DNA of 64,000 bases. Source: an uncultured Collinsella sp. Lineage in GTDB: Bacteria; Actinomycetota; Coriobacteriia; Coriobacteriales; Coriobacteriaceae. A program made the position numbers and the translations under genes. Location: positions 1 through 64,000 of the forward strand of contig CAUFBM010000004.1 in assembly GCA_959023295.1 (NCBI GenBank). Reading direction: 5' to 3'. Positions 1 to 7,261 of this stretch are shown here, piece by piece. The notes beneath the pieces were generated by a model. The model saw nothing but the letters and a program-made list of their open reading frames with translations, ran no database searches and was not told the DNA's origin. The first letter of the stretch is position 1; every line of letters starts with the position of its first letter.

Positions 1-55
1 ACCAGTGACGCCACGGGTATGAACCGTGTGCTCTAACCAACTGAGCTACACCGCC
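1..55 (-). tRNA. tRNA-Met (CAT), partial
   Basis: Reading the minus strand from 55, the sequence starts GGCGGTGTAGCTCAGTTGG, typical of an acceptor stem and D-arm. A CACGG/CCGTG anticodon stem follows around a loop with anticodon CAT. The T-arm and 3' acceptor lie beyond the window edge, so elongator and initiator Met cannot be fully separated. It is the last of three clustered minus-strand tRNAs. Confidence 0.93.
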
Positions 56-58
56 GGA

Positions 59-134
59 TGGAGCCTGCAACCAGACTTGAACTGGTGACCTCTTCGTTAC
101 CAACGAAGTGCTCTACCGACTGAGCTATACAGGC
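59..134 (-). tRNA. tRNA-Thr (GGT)
   Basis: The cloverleaf is complete: acceptor GCCTGTA/TGCAGGC, anticodon stem CTTCG/CGAAG around a loop with GGT, and a TTCAAGT T-loop. The CCA end is encoded at 59-61. It lies between tRNA-Tyr and tRNA-Met in one probable transcript. Confidence 0.96.
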
Positions 135-144
135 ACTTGACGGG

Positions 145-226
145 TGGGAGCTATAGGATTCGAACCTATGTAGGCAGAGCCAACGGGTTTACAGCCCGTC
201 CCCATTAACCACTCGGGCAAACTCCC
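145..226 (-). tRNA. tRNA-Tyr (GTA)
   Basis: This is a class II tRNA with a long variable arm. The acceptor is GGGAGTT/AGCTCCC, the anticodon stem ACGGG/CCCGT with anticodon GTA, and the T-loop TTCGAAT. CCA is not encoded. It is the promoter-proximal member of the three-tRNA cluster. Confidence 0.96.
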
Positions 227-288
227 AATCGTTCAAGTATCCGCAGGTTCTTTGGTCTTTTGGACCGCCGCCCCCGCGAACGAAAAAG

Positions 289-318
289 ATAATACGATGC
301 AACCTTGGGGGCTGTCAA
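289..318 (-). promoter_or_regulatory. Promoter of the tRNA-Tyr/Thr/Met cluster
   Basis: On the minus strand a consensus -35 TTGACA (313-318) is followed after 18 bases by TATTAT (289-294). This places the start some 50-60 bases before the tRNA-Tyr 5' end. It is one of the best promoter matches in the window. Confidence 0.75.
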
Positions 319-629
319 CGAAAACCTCTTGATACACGGTACCGGGCGTATCTATACACCTTTGACCTGCGGTTTTGTTGAGTTTAGATATGAAGGACGG
401 TGGATTTCGCTACGCTGGTGACATTTCCCAAGGGAACACTTTGGCACGGTGGAGTACGCCTACAGCATCGACCTTCGATAACGGCCCTCTTGCGCTATTA
501 CATAGGTCGCGATCGGGCTTCCACGGCACGATCGAGCGTGGATAATCTCCCACTTTTAGCGCGGCCCTAAGGCCAAAGCGGCAGATTATCCACGCTCATT
601 CTCTAGGCGGGAGAACTAAAGAGCCGCAA
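319..629. other. Intergenic region with an inverted repeat
   Basis: No convincing gene is seen here. The part nearest the RpiR gene holds a perfect 15-bp inverted repeat (534-548 and 583-597, GAGCGTGGATAATCT and its complement) around a small GGCC-CTAA-GGCC hairpin. It is followed by TTCTC/GAGAA. On the minus strand this sits just past the RpiR stop codon, so it may terminate that transcript. The right-hand part recurs at 4636-4665. Confidence 0.5.
585..614 (+). repeat. ATTATCCACGCTC repeat, copy 1
   Basis: A 30-base stretch starting ATTATCCACGCTCATTCTC and ending GGCGGGAGA matches 4636-4665 at about 26 of 30 positions. The second half can form a small TCTC/GAGA hairpin. The two copies flank the PTS sugar operon. 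Confidence 0.55.
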
Positions 630-1463
630 CTACTCGGGCCAGGCCAAAGTAGACCCATAGAGCGGCTCCCCCTTGGTGCAGGGGTAGCGACTCAAGTAAC
701 ACGACGATAGCAAGTCGAAGAAATAAGTCATGGCGTATTTCGAATAAACGCCGAGTCGGTCAATTCCGTTTCCTGCATTACCAAGACGATATACACGGTC
801 AAAAGACCTCGATTTGTCATCGTTGCTAAACGCAGTAATTAGAATCTTCCTGCCCGAACGGCACTCAAGATACTCACGCGCCTGTGACACAAATAGCCCG
901 GAGACCGATACGAGAATTATCAATGACTGCGAAGCGTCTCCCATGTTTTTCAATTCCGCGACGTTAGCCCCAGCAACTATGCGAACTATCTTGCCCGCAT
1001 AAAACATTTCCTGCTGAAATCGTACGAGATTGGCGCTCACATTATTGGTGCACCAGATTTCAACGTTTTTATGGCCATCAATTTCGTCGGCAAGGTGCTT
1101 AATAGCGATATCGGACACGCCGCTTTCGACCTCAGCGAACATCTCGATCATGCGAACGTCGAGCTCTGCCCTGTACTCCTCGTAGCCAAATTCCTCCTCT
1201 CGATGGCTTAAGTCGCTTGGAAAGACTGATTGAGTAAATGATTCTTTCAAATCGCTAAGAGACTGGTAGCCCAATCGATTGCAGAAACGACGAACAGCGG
1301 AACGGGTCACGAATGCATCGCGGGTTATTGCGGCAACATTGATTTCGCTCGAACGCCTAATGTGAGCGATGAGATATCGAGCGATGGCGGCATCGTTTGA
1401 CCCAAACTCGCTGTTGATGATGGAGCTAATGCGATTGAGCACATCGAAGTCATTGATATTCAC
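630..1463 (-). CDS. MurR/RpiR family transcriptional regulator
   Basis: This is probably the sugar-phosphate-responsive regulator of the divergent PTS/glycosidase operon. The N-terminal ~80 residues form an RpiR-type helix-turn-helix (recognition segment near VTRSAVRRFCNRLGYQSLSDLK). The C-terminal half has the layout of a SIS sugar-phosphate-binding domain, including the ILVSVSG strand-turn. The preferred start is GTG at 1463, preceded by AAAGAGGG at good spacing (277 aa). An in-frame ATG at 1502 adds 13 residues but has no ribosome binding site. The divergent arrangement and two TGATTCAA boxes in the gap suggest control of both directions. The ligand is not known. Confidence 0.85.
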   Translation of the reverse strand: MNINDFDVLNRISSIINSEFGSNDAAIARYLIAHIRRSSEINVAAITRDAFVTRSAVRRFCNRLGYQSLSDLKESFTQSVFPSDLSHREEEFGYEEYRAELDVRMIEMFAEVESGVSDIAIKHLADEIDGHKNVEIWCTNNVSANLVRFQQEMFYAGKIVRIVAGANVAELKNMGDASQSLIILVSVSGLFVSQAREYLECRSGRKILITAFSNDDKSRSFDRVYRLGNAGNGIDRLGVYSKYAMTYFFDLLSSCYLSRYPCTKGEPLYGSTLAWPE

Positions 1464-1505
1464 GTGATCCCTCTTTCCGCTCTCCTCGAAATCATAGTTC
1501 ATTTA

Positions 1506-1545
1506 TTGAATCAAACAGCTTTGGTCGTTCTCCTATGATTCAAAT
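1506..1545. promoter_or_regulatory. Candidate RpiR operator half-sites
   Basis: TTGAATCAAA at 1506-1515 and TGATTCAAAT at 1536-1545 form an inverted pair of TGATTCAA boxes in the divergent gap between the regulator and the glycosidase. Binding by the RpiR protein is inferred from position only. Confidence 0.35.
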
Positions 1546-1614
1546 CAGTTGACGTCATCTTAATCGTAATTCCGTCACACGTATCCACCGTGTTGAATGA
1601 TGGAAAGGGGATTC

Positions 1615-3033
1615 ATGGGCAACGTGAACAACATGCCGTTTCTCTGGGGTTCCGCCACGGCGTCTTATCAGTGCGAGGGTGCCTGGAACGAAGACGGCAA
1701 AGGCCTCGGCGAGTGGGATTTCTTTAACCACACAAGCAATAAGAACATCAACCATGTTGACGGTGATGTATCTTGCGACTTCTACCATCGCTATGAAGAA
1801 GATATCCGCATGATGAAAGAAGGCGGACAAAACACCTATCGCTTCTCTCTTTCATGGAGTCGAATCATCCCCACGGGTATCGGCGAAGTGAATGAAGAGG
1901 GTATCGATTTTTATAATCGAGTCATTGATTGCTGCCTCGAAAATGGCATAGAGCCCAACGTTACGCTGTTCCATTACGATCTGCCATTCACGCTTGCTTG
2001 CAAAGGCGGATGGCTGAACAACGACATGGCAGAGTGGTTCTGCAAATACGCCAAGATTTGCTTTGAGCGCTTTGGAGACCGCGTCAAAATCTGGGCTACC
2101 GTTAACGAGCCGCATTTCTACAGCTACTGCGTAAACATGTTGGGCAACTATCCCCCCAATCGATCGCTCGACGTTCAGTCGTACATGCAGTTTCAATACA
2201 ACCTGATGCGCGCAAGCGCACTCGCAGTCCGAGCATATCGTCAAATGGGCTACGACGGCATCATCGGCGCCGTCCACGATGGCGGCGTTGTCGAACTCGA
2301 CCCGGCAACCGAGCACCCTGATGACGTATTTCGATACGCAGACTTTTTCGCCAATCGCATGATTCTGGCACCAGCGCTTCAGGGTCAACTGCCGCCAGAA
2401 ATGGACGAAATCCTTAAAAAACTTGGCGTCTCGCTCTATCGATCCCCAAATGACGTAGAAGAATTCAGAGACGGTAAAGTCGATTTTATTGGACTCAACG
2501 TGTATTGCCGAGAGTATGTAACCGACTGGCACGGTGGAGAGCTTGCCGTTTCGGCGAACAATAAGGGCGGTTCGAGCAAAAAAGTCGAAGGAAAATGCAT
2601 TGCGCCCTTGTTTGAAAGCGCCCGCGACAGCAATGTTCCCCGCAATAAATGGGGCCGCGAAATACTCCCAAGTTGCATGTATTCAACCATCATGGATGTC
2701 CACGAGCGCTATGACGCGCCCCGCATCTTTATTACGGAAAACGGACATGGCGCCTATGAGCAACCAGACGCAGACGGAATGATCCACGATGATGACCGCA
2801 TCGAGCTTCTGGGCCAGTTCATCGAGCACATGATGAGGGCTAAGCGCGACGGCGCGTGCGTTGAGGGCTACTACCTCTGGTCGACGATGGATCTGTATAG
2901 CTGGATCAACGGCTACGAAAAACGATACGGACTTGTCCATATCGACTTCGAGAACAATCTGGAGCGCACCCCCAAAAAGAGCTGGTATTGGTACCGAGAC
3001 CTTATCTCGAAGTATCAGGAGCAGGAAGGTTAG
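1615..3033 (+). CDS. GH1 6-phospho-beta-glycosidase
   Basis: This cytoplasmic family 1 glycosidase should hydrolyse the phosphorylated disaccharide delivered by the adjacent PTS permease. The TVNEP acid/base motif and the ITENG nucleophile motif are both present. Near the C-terminus S429, W430, K436 and Y438 (SWINGYEKRY) match the phosphate-binding Ser/Lys/Tyr set described for LacG. The Trp next to the Ser is associated there with galactoside rather than glucoside preference. The substrate may therefore be a 6-phospho-galactoside, though glucosides cannot be excluded. ATG at 1615 follows GGAAAGGGG; an in-frame ATG at 1597 lacks such a site. The product is 472 aa, normal for the family. The EIIBC gene follows after 9 bases, so the two are co-transcribed. 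Confidence 0.92.
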   Translation: MGNVNNMPFLWGSATASYQCEGAWNEDGKGLGEWDFFNHTSNKNINHVDGDVSCDFYHRYEEDIRMMKEGGQNTYRFSLSWSRIIPTGIGEVNEEGIDFYNRVIDCCLENGIEPNVTLFHYDLPFTLACKGGWLNNDMAEWFCKYAKICFERFGDRVKIWATVNEPHFYSYCVNMLGNYPPNRSLDVQSYMQFQYNLMRASALAVRAYRQMGYDGIIGAVHDGGVVELDPATEHPDDVFRYADFFANRMILAPALQGQLPPEMDEILKKLGVSLYRSPNDVEEFRDGKVDFIGLNVYCREYVTDWHGGELAVSANNKGGSSKKVEGKCIAPLFESARDSNVPRNKWGREILPSCMYSTIMDVHERYDAPRIFITENGHGAYEQPDADGMIHDDDRIELLGQFIEHMMRAKRDGACVEGYYLWSTMDLYSWINGYEKRYGLVHIDFENNLERTPKKSWYWYRDLISKYQEQEG

Positions 3034-3042
3034 GAGAAAGAG

Positions 3043-4443
3043 ATGAAATATCAGGCAATGTCCGAAACAGTCCTAAAGGCTGTTGGCGGCAAAGAGAACA
3101 TTACATCGGTAACTCATTGTGCGACGCGCCTTCGCATCGACGCACGAGACACCTCGATCATCGATCTCCAGCTCGCCAAATCGGCCGATCAGGCGCTCGG
3201 GGCAGTAGTCAGCGGTGGCCAGCTTCAGGTGATCATCGGCCCCAACGTCACCGAGGCTTACAACGACTTCCTCGACTTCGCGGGAATCGAAGTCGGCGGC
3301 GGCGCGGTTGCCGACGATGCCCAAACCGCCAAGGATCTTGCAGAGGGTATCAAAAGCGGCAACACTGCCATGAGCCTGGTTGAGAAATTCGGAAATGTCT
3401 CCGCACAGGTATTCATGCCCATCGTCCCGGCGCTCATCGTAGGCGGACTCATTCTTTTGATTAAGAATCTCCTGGTCAATTATTGTGGATTGAGCACCGA
3501 TAGCGGAACTGCCCAGGTTCTGCTGGCGATCTTCAGTGCCTCATTTAGCTTCCTGCCCGTTTACCTAGGCTACCAGCTCGCCGCCGTCATGAAGATGCAG
3601 CCTATCATGGGCGCGCTGCTGGGCGCAATCATGATTAGCTCGTCTATTAGCGGTGCTGAGGGTCTCGACTTTCTTGGCATCCCCATCCCGACGAATGACT
3701 ACTCGAGCACGGTGGTGCCAATCGTACTGGGCGTTGTGTTCATGTACTTTGTTGATCGCGGTCTTCAGAAAATCATCCCGGACGTTACCAAACTGTTCTT
3801 GAAGCCGCTACTCACCATGTTCATCGTCGTGCCTGTTGAGCTGATTATCCTCGGCCCCGCCGGCAGCATGATGGGCTACGCGCTGAGTGATGCCGTCACG
3901 TGGCTTATGGACAACGTGGCATTTATCGCTACTCCGATCCTGGCAGCCCTTAACCCCTATTTCGTCATGCTCGGTCTCGATAAGGCTTACATCGCAATCG
4001 AAGTTACGAGCCTGGCGCAGCTCGGTTGGGCACCCATTATCTTTGGATTCATCTCGAACCTCTGCATTGGCGGTACGAGCCTCGCCTTGGCAACTGCCAT
4101 GAAGGGAAACAAAGAGAAGAGGGGTATGGTCACCACGGTTGCCGTCACCGCACTCTGCGGCGTAACTGAGCCCGCGTTCTACGGCTGCCTCATCGAGCGT
4201 CCCCGCCTGCTTGTCGGCACGGCAATCGGCGCCCTCTGCGCGGGACTCCCCGCAGGTATCTTCGTCCTGAAGGAGTATGTTGCGGGAGCATGCCCCGGCC
4301 TTCTTTCGGCGCTGATTTTTATCGCTCCCGATGGATCCATGGGCAACTTCGTACTGGCGTGCGTTGTCGCCGTCATCGCCATCGTCGTCTCGTTCATCGC
4401 TGCACGCGTGATCATCAAGGAGAACCCCAACTATATTGAGTAA
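3043..4443 (+). CDS. PTS beta-glucoside-type EIIBC permease
   Basis: This membrane component of a phosphotransferase system imports and phosphorylates a beta-glycoside. The N-terminal EIIB domain (about 1-90) carries the phosphorylatable cysteine C26 in THCATRLR. A multi-spanning EIIC domain follows (about 105-460), with the GVTEPAFYG signature. Glucoside-family permeases often end with an EIIA domain; this 466-aa protein stops after EIIC, so the phosphate must come from an EIIA encoded elsewhere. AGGAGAAAGAG precedes the ATG. A terminator follows about 100 bases after the stop codon. Confidence 0.92.
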   Translation: MKYQAMSETVLKAVGGKENITSVTHCATRLRIDARDTSIIDLQLAKSADQALGAVVSGGQLQVIIGPNVTEAYNDFLDFAGIEVGGGAVADDAQTAKDLAEGIKSGNTAMSLVEKFGNVSAQVFMPIVPALIVGGLILLIKNLLVNYCGLSTDSGTAQVLLAIFSASFSFLPVYLGYQLAAVMKMQPIMGALLGAIMISSSISGAEGLDFLGIPIPTNDYSSTVVPIVLGVVFMYFVDRGLQKIIPDVTKLFLKPLLTMFIVVPVELIILGPAGSMMGYALSDAVTWLMDNVAFIATPILAALNPYFVMLGLDKAYIAIEVTSLAQLGWAPIIFGFISNLCIGGTSLALATAMKGNKEKRGMVTTVAVTALCGVTEPAFYGCLIERPRLLVGTAIGALCAGLPAGIFVLKEYVAGACPGLLSALIFIAPDGSMGNFVLACVVAVIAIVVSFIAARVIIKENPNYIE

Positions 4444-4544
4444 ATGCCCGCTGTTTGCATTGGGGACATCCTCGGCAGACCATTAGCAAGAACCCAAGAA
4501 GTCCCTTAGGAGCTCGATTAATCCATTCGGATTCCTGAGGCACA

Positions 4545-4586
4545 AACGACCCCGATTCCACAATGAAATCGGGGTCGTTGTTTCTA
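4545..4586 (+). terminator. Terminator of the PTS/glycosidase operon
   Basis: The 13-bp arms AACGACCCCGATT (4545-4557) and AATCGGGGTCGTT (4567-4579) are perfect and are followed by GTTTCT. Confidence 0.8.
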
Positions 4587-4635
4587 AAGCCGTCGATAGA
4601 CAATCGGTGTTTACCTTAGCTCCCTATCCAAGTTA

Positions 4636-4665
4636 ATTATCCACGCTCGTTCTCCGGTCGGGAGA
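4636..4665 (+). repeat. ATTATCCACGCTC repeat, copy 2
   Basis: This matches 585-614 in the same orientation and ends in a TCTCC-GGTCG-GGAGA hairpin. A shorter AATCCACGCTCG occurs about 25 bases further on (near 4689). Confidence 0.55.
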
Positions 4666-4735
4666 TTTTCTTCTCTCTCGTGTCCAGAAATCCACGCTCG
4701 AGCAGGACATCCAGGTCCGTACCCGCCCTTGTCTC

Positions 4736-4782
4736 GATCTGTAACAGCAAGAGGCCTATTCCGCTTCTACATGTTACAGATC
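4736..4782. repeat. ATCTGTAACA hairpin, unit 1
   Basis: GATCTGTAACA and TGTTACAGATC are perfect 11-base arms at the ends of a 47-base unit, preceded by TCTC. A second unit of identical length lies 80 bases downstream. Confidence 0.6.
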
Positions 4783-4815
4783 CAGATATTCCTAAAACAC
4801 CCTAAGTTTCATCTC

Positions 4816-4862
4816 AATCTGTAACAGTTAGACGCCAAATATCGGTCTTGGTGTTACAGATT
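4816..4862. repeat. ATCTGTAACA hairpin, unit 2
   Basis: AATCTGTAACA and TGTTACAGATT are 11-base arms of a 47-base unit, again preceded by TCTC. The interior differs from unit 1 while the arms are conserved, which suggests selection on the pairing. Confidence 0.6.
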
Positions 4863-4927
4863 TAGACAAACTGGAGGACGAGACAAACCAAAAACGGGAT
4901 GGGCGCTAACCCGATGGCGCACCACCT

Positions 4928-4967
4928 AAATAGAAACGGGCCCTGTCCCACAAGGAAACAGAGCCCG
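4928..4967 (-). terminator. Terminator downstream of tRNA-Thr (TGT)
   Basis: On the minus strand CGGGCTCTGT pairs with ACAGGGCCCG (one wobble) and is followed by TTTCTATTT. It lies immediately after the tRNA. Confidence 0.75.
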
Positions 4968-4976
4968 AAACTCTCA

Positions 4977-5051
4977 TGGAGCCAGTGACAGGAATCGAAC
5001 CTGCAACCCACTGATTACAAATCAGTTGCGCTACCGTTGCGCCACACTGGC
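4977..5051 (-). tRNA. tRNA-Thr (TGT)
   Basis: Acceptor GCCAGTG/CACTGGC, an anticodon stem around TTTGTAA giving anticodon TGT, and T-loop TTCGATT are all present. CCA is encoded at 4977-4979. It complements the Thr (GGT) tRNA at the start of the window. Confidence 0.96.
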
Positions 5052-5081
5052 ACACTTGGCGCTTTCGCGCGAAGCCAATTA

Positions 5082-5110
5082 AGAATAAAGGAATTACGGA
5101 CGGGGCGCAA
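5082..5110 (-). promoter_or_regulatory. Probable tRNA-Thr promoter
   Basis: On the minus strand TTGCGC (5105-5110) and TATTCT (5082-5087) are separated by 17 bases, about 30 bases before the tRNA 5' end. Confidence 0.45.
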
Positions 5111-5133
5111 CAGGCCCTTTGACCGACCACATC

Positions 5134-5194
5134 TTAAAACTATTCGTTAGAACGAATAGTTTTAATTACAATGGAATAGATAAAACTATTCGTT
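5134..5194 (+). promoter_or_regulatory. Palindromic operator upstream of the HTH-HipA gene
   Basis: A perfect inverted repeat has 15-base arms at 5134-5148 (TTAAAACTATTCGTT) and 5151-5165 around a 2-base centre. The half-site TAAAACTATTCGTT occurs again at 5181-5194, just before the ribosome binding site. The layout is that of an autoregulated toxin/kinase operon. The gene's own HTH domain is the likely ligand; that part is inference. Confidence 0.75.
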
Positions 5195-5212
5195 CTGGCG
5201 AAGGGTTTCGCG

Positions 5213-6553
5213 ATGTTGACCACGAAGGAAGCTGCAGAGCTACTCGACATCACCCCGCGCAGGGTGCAAGAGCTCATAAAAAACGGAGCACTTGAGGCAC
5301 GCAAGGCTTCTGGTGTATGGCTCATCGACAAAGACAGCGTCAACGCACGACTCCGCTCCGCAACTAAAAGAGGAGGACGGCCTCGTCGTGGACATGGGAA
5401 AAGCGAGATCGCATTCACCCTCATGAATCGCACGCACGAAGTCGCCCAGCTGGTCTACAGCACATCGCGAAAAGACTTTACCCACATCGGCGCCGACGTC
5501 GATCGTGCCCACGCCCCTATTGGAGTACTTGGCCCCAATAGCCCCATATCGCTCGACTCCTTCCGCATCTGGTGGCGCGGCCGCGGTATCCCGCTCGCAC
5601 GCATTGGGCTAGCCTCCCTGCTTGCAGAAGCCGCAGTCGATGTTCCCGACGAACTCATCCAGCGAAATCTTGGCCTCTCCCTATCCGACCAGTATTGGAT
5701 TAGGCCCCAAGACTCCGGTCTCGCGTGGGAAGATATTAACTTCTTCAATAACGCCTTTGATGACGTCTCGCTAACCATTGCACCCTTCGCCCCGGAGGGT
5801 AAGGCAGCTGCCGCAAAGCCCGACAACACCTCGGACGGCAATCTTCAAAAGTACTGGACGTGCGAGGGCGAGCGTCGAATTCTGCATAAGGCAGGAGCGC
5901 ACCTGAACCAGGAACCTTATAACGAGCTGGTAGCGACCGCGCTCCACCGTCGCATCCTAAACGCCTGCGATTATGTACCTTACTCGCTCGAGGGCACGGG
6001 TACTTCCGCCCTGAGCACATGCGATGTCTTCTTAACTGATGAAGAAGAGTATGTTCCTGCGTTCTATGTAAACCAGCACGCAAACGCAGATGAACGGCTA
6101 ACCGACTACGAGCGATATGTAGCAAACTGCGAGGAGTTCGGGGCGACAGGCGTCAAGGATGCCCTTGACCGCATGATCGTATGCGATGATATCATTGCCA
6201 ACTACGACCGTCATTGGCGCAACTTCGGCCTCGTGCGAAACGTCAACTCACTGGTCTGCAGACCAGCCCCCATCTTCGATTCGGGCTCATCACTCTGGTG
6301 CAACATATCACTAGAGGAGCTTAGGGCGGGAGAGCACAGTTTTACCAGCGCACAATTTCATTCAAGTCCCGCCAAACAAATGTTGCTCGTCGAGGACATG
6401 GGCTGGTTTGACGGCAACAAACTCGAGGGCTTTGTCGACGAGGCGATCGAGATTCTGTCCAGAAACGACGCGCTCACGGCAAGGCTGCCTTATCTAAAAG
6501 AGGCGCTAACATGGCGCCTCGAAAGAATGATCGACATCGCTGAATGGAGTTAG
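5213..6553 (+). CDS. HTH-HipA-like kinase fusion protein
   Basis: A single 446-aa protein joins an excisionase/MerR-type helix-turn-helix (residues 1-48, LTTKEAAELLDITPRRVQEL) to a HipA-like serine/threonine kinase. Visible kinase elements are a Gly-rich TSDGNLQKYW segment (206-215), K226, QEPYNE (233-238), the catalytic loop N330-Y-D332-R-H-W-R-N337 and FDSG with D356. The catalytic Asp and metal-binding residues are intact, so it should be active. In classical systems HipB is a separate DNA-binding antitoxin; here DNA binding and kinase share one chain and no separate partner is seen. GAAGGG precedes the ATG. The palindromic operator upstream suggests self-repression. The substrate is unknown. 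Confidence 0.8.
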   Translation: MLTTKEAAELLDITPRRVQELIKNGALEARKASGVWLIDKDSVNARLRSATKRGGRPRRGHGKSEIAFTLMNRTHEVAQLVYSTSRKDFTHIGADVDRAHAPIGVLGPNSPISLDSFRIWWRGRGIPLARIGLASLLAEAAVDVPDELIQRNLGLSLSDQYWIRPQDSGLAWEDINFFNNAFDDVSLTIAPFAPEGKAAAAKPDNTSDGNLQKYWTCEGERRILHKAGAHLNQEPYNELVATALHRRILNACDYVPYSLEGTGTSALSTCDVFLTDEEEYVPAFYVNQHANADERLTDYERYVANCEEFGATGVKDALDRMIVCDDIIANYDRHWRNFGLVRNVNSLVCRPAPIFDSGSSLWCNISLEELRAGEHSFTSAQFHSSPAKQMLLVEDMGWFDGNKLEGFVDEAIEILSRNDALTARLPYLKEALTWRLERMIDIAEWS

Positions 6554-6580
6554 CGAGACAGCGTCGCGCCGTCAGCTCCC

Positions 6581-7258
6581 CTACCTCCCGCGCAGGGCCT
6601 TGAGCTTGGCCAGGGCATCGGGGCTCAGGCGACTGCCCAAAGTCATCTTGATCTGCGGAGCTTCCTCTGCCTCGTGAACGTCGTTATCGATCTGCTTGAT
6701 CTCGTCCACCAGCATGCGGCTCGAGATGCGCGTGACACCCTTGCCCATGACGACGGCCTGGATTGTGCCGTCACTCGATACCACGGAGCATGCGCGGCCT
6801 TCCTCGCGCGCCTCGATGCAGAGCTTCTGCACCACGGTATCGGCAGAGACGCCCGTCGGCGAAAACTCGATGCGCACGCCGCGGGCCGGCAGGTTGGGGC
6901 GCTCGCTGGAGATATTGCCCGCACCGTCGAACACGATCACGGCCTCGTAGCGGCCCTGGGCAAACGCCGCAACATCGTTGATGAGGGCGGTGCGCGCCAT
7001 ATCGTGAACGTCGCTGGAATACGGATCGTCGGAATGGTCGTATACGAGCTTTTCGTAGCGCGGCGTGCAGTGGATCACGTTGTAACCGTCGACCACCAGC
7101 AGCTCGGGCTTGTTGGAGTGCACCGTCGAGACTGGGTCGGCGATAGCCTGTGCAAACGCATTGCCGCCCACGCCGTAGGTCGCGGCCGAGACAATCGGCT
7201 TGGCCGAGCCTTCGCCAAAGCGCTTGGCTTTGGACTTGGCACGGTTCTTTTTGGACAT
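6581..7258 (-). CDS. yacP: NYN domain ribonuclease, YacP/Rae1 family
   Basis: The NYN (PIN-like) nuclease domain starts at about residue 50 with LLVVDGYNVIH and continues through VIVFDGAG and the SSDGTIQ strand. These supply the acidic metal-binding residues of the family. In Bacillus the homologue Rae1 cleaves mRNA in the ribosomal A site. The 225-aa protein has a Lys/Arg-rich N-terminal extension (KKNRAKSKAKRF) and a C-terminal tail not expected in the shorter Bacillus protein. It lies directly after rlmB as the last gene of the disA operon, as in Bacillus. GGAGGAG precedes the ATG. Confidence 0.88.
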   Translation of the reverse strand: MSKKNRAKSKAKRFGEGSAKPIVSAATYGVGGNAFAQAIADPVSTVHSNKPELLVVDGYNVIHCTPRYEKLVYDHSDDPYSSDVHDMARTALINDVAAFAQGRYEAVIVFDGAGNISSERPNLPARGVRIEFSPTGVSADTVVQKLCIEAREEGRACSVVSSDGTIQAVVMGKGVTRISSRMLVDEIKQIDNDVHEAEEAPQIKMTLGSRLSPDALAKLKALRGR

Positions 7259-7261
7259 GCG

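Larger units (their letters stand above)
4444..4927. other. Intergenic region rich in short palindromes
   Basis: There is no coding signal. The region contains the terminator of the PTS operon, a second copy of the ATTATCCACGCTC repeat, a third partial ATCCACGCTCG, and two tandem 47-base hairpins built on ATCTGTAACA. Base composition is more AT-rich than in neighbouring genes. Confidence 0.6.

Noticed and set aside
1597..1614. Earlier ATG of the GH1 gene.
   Set aside because: The ATG at 1615 has the purine-rich site directly upstream and begins the conserved region.
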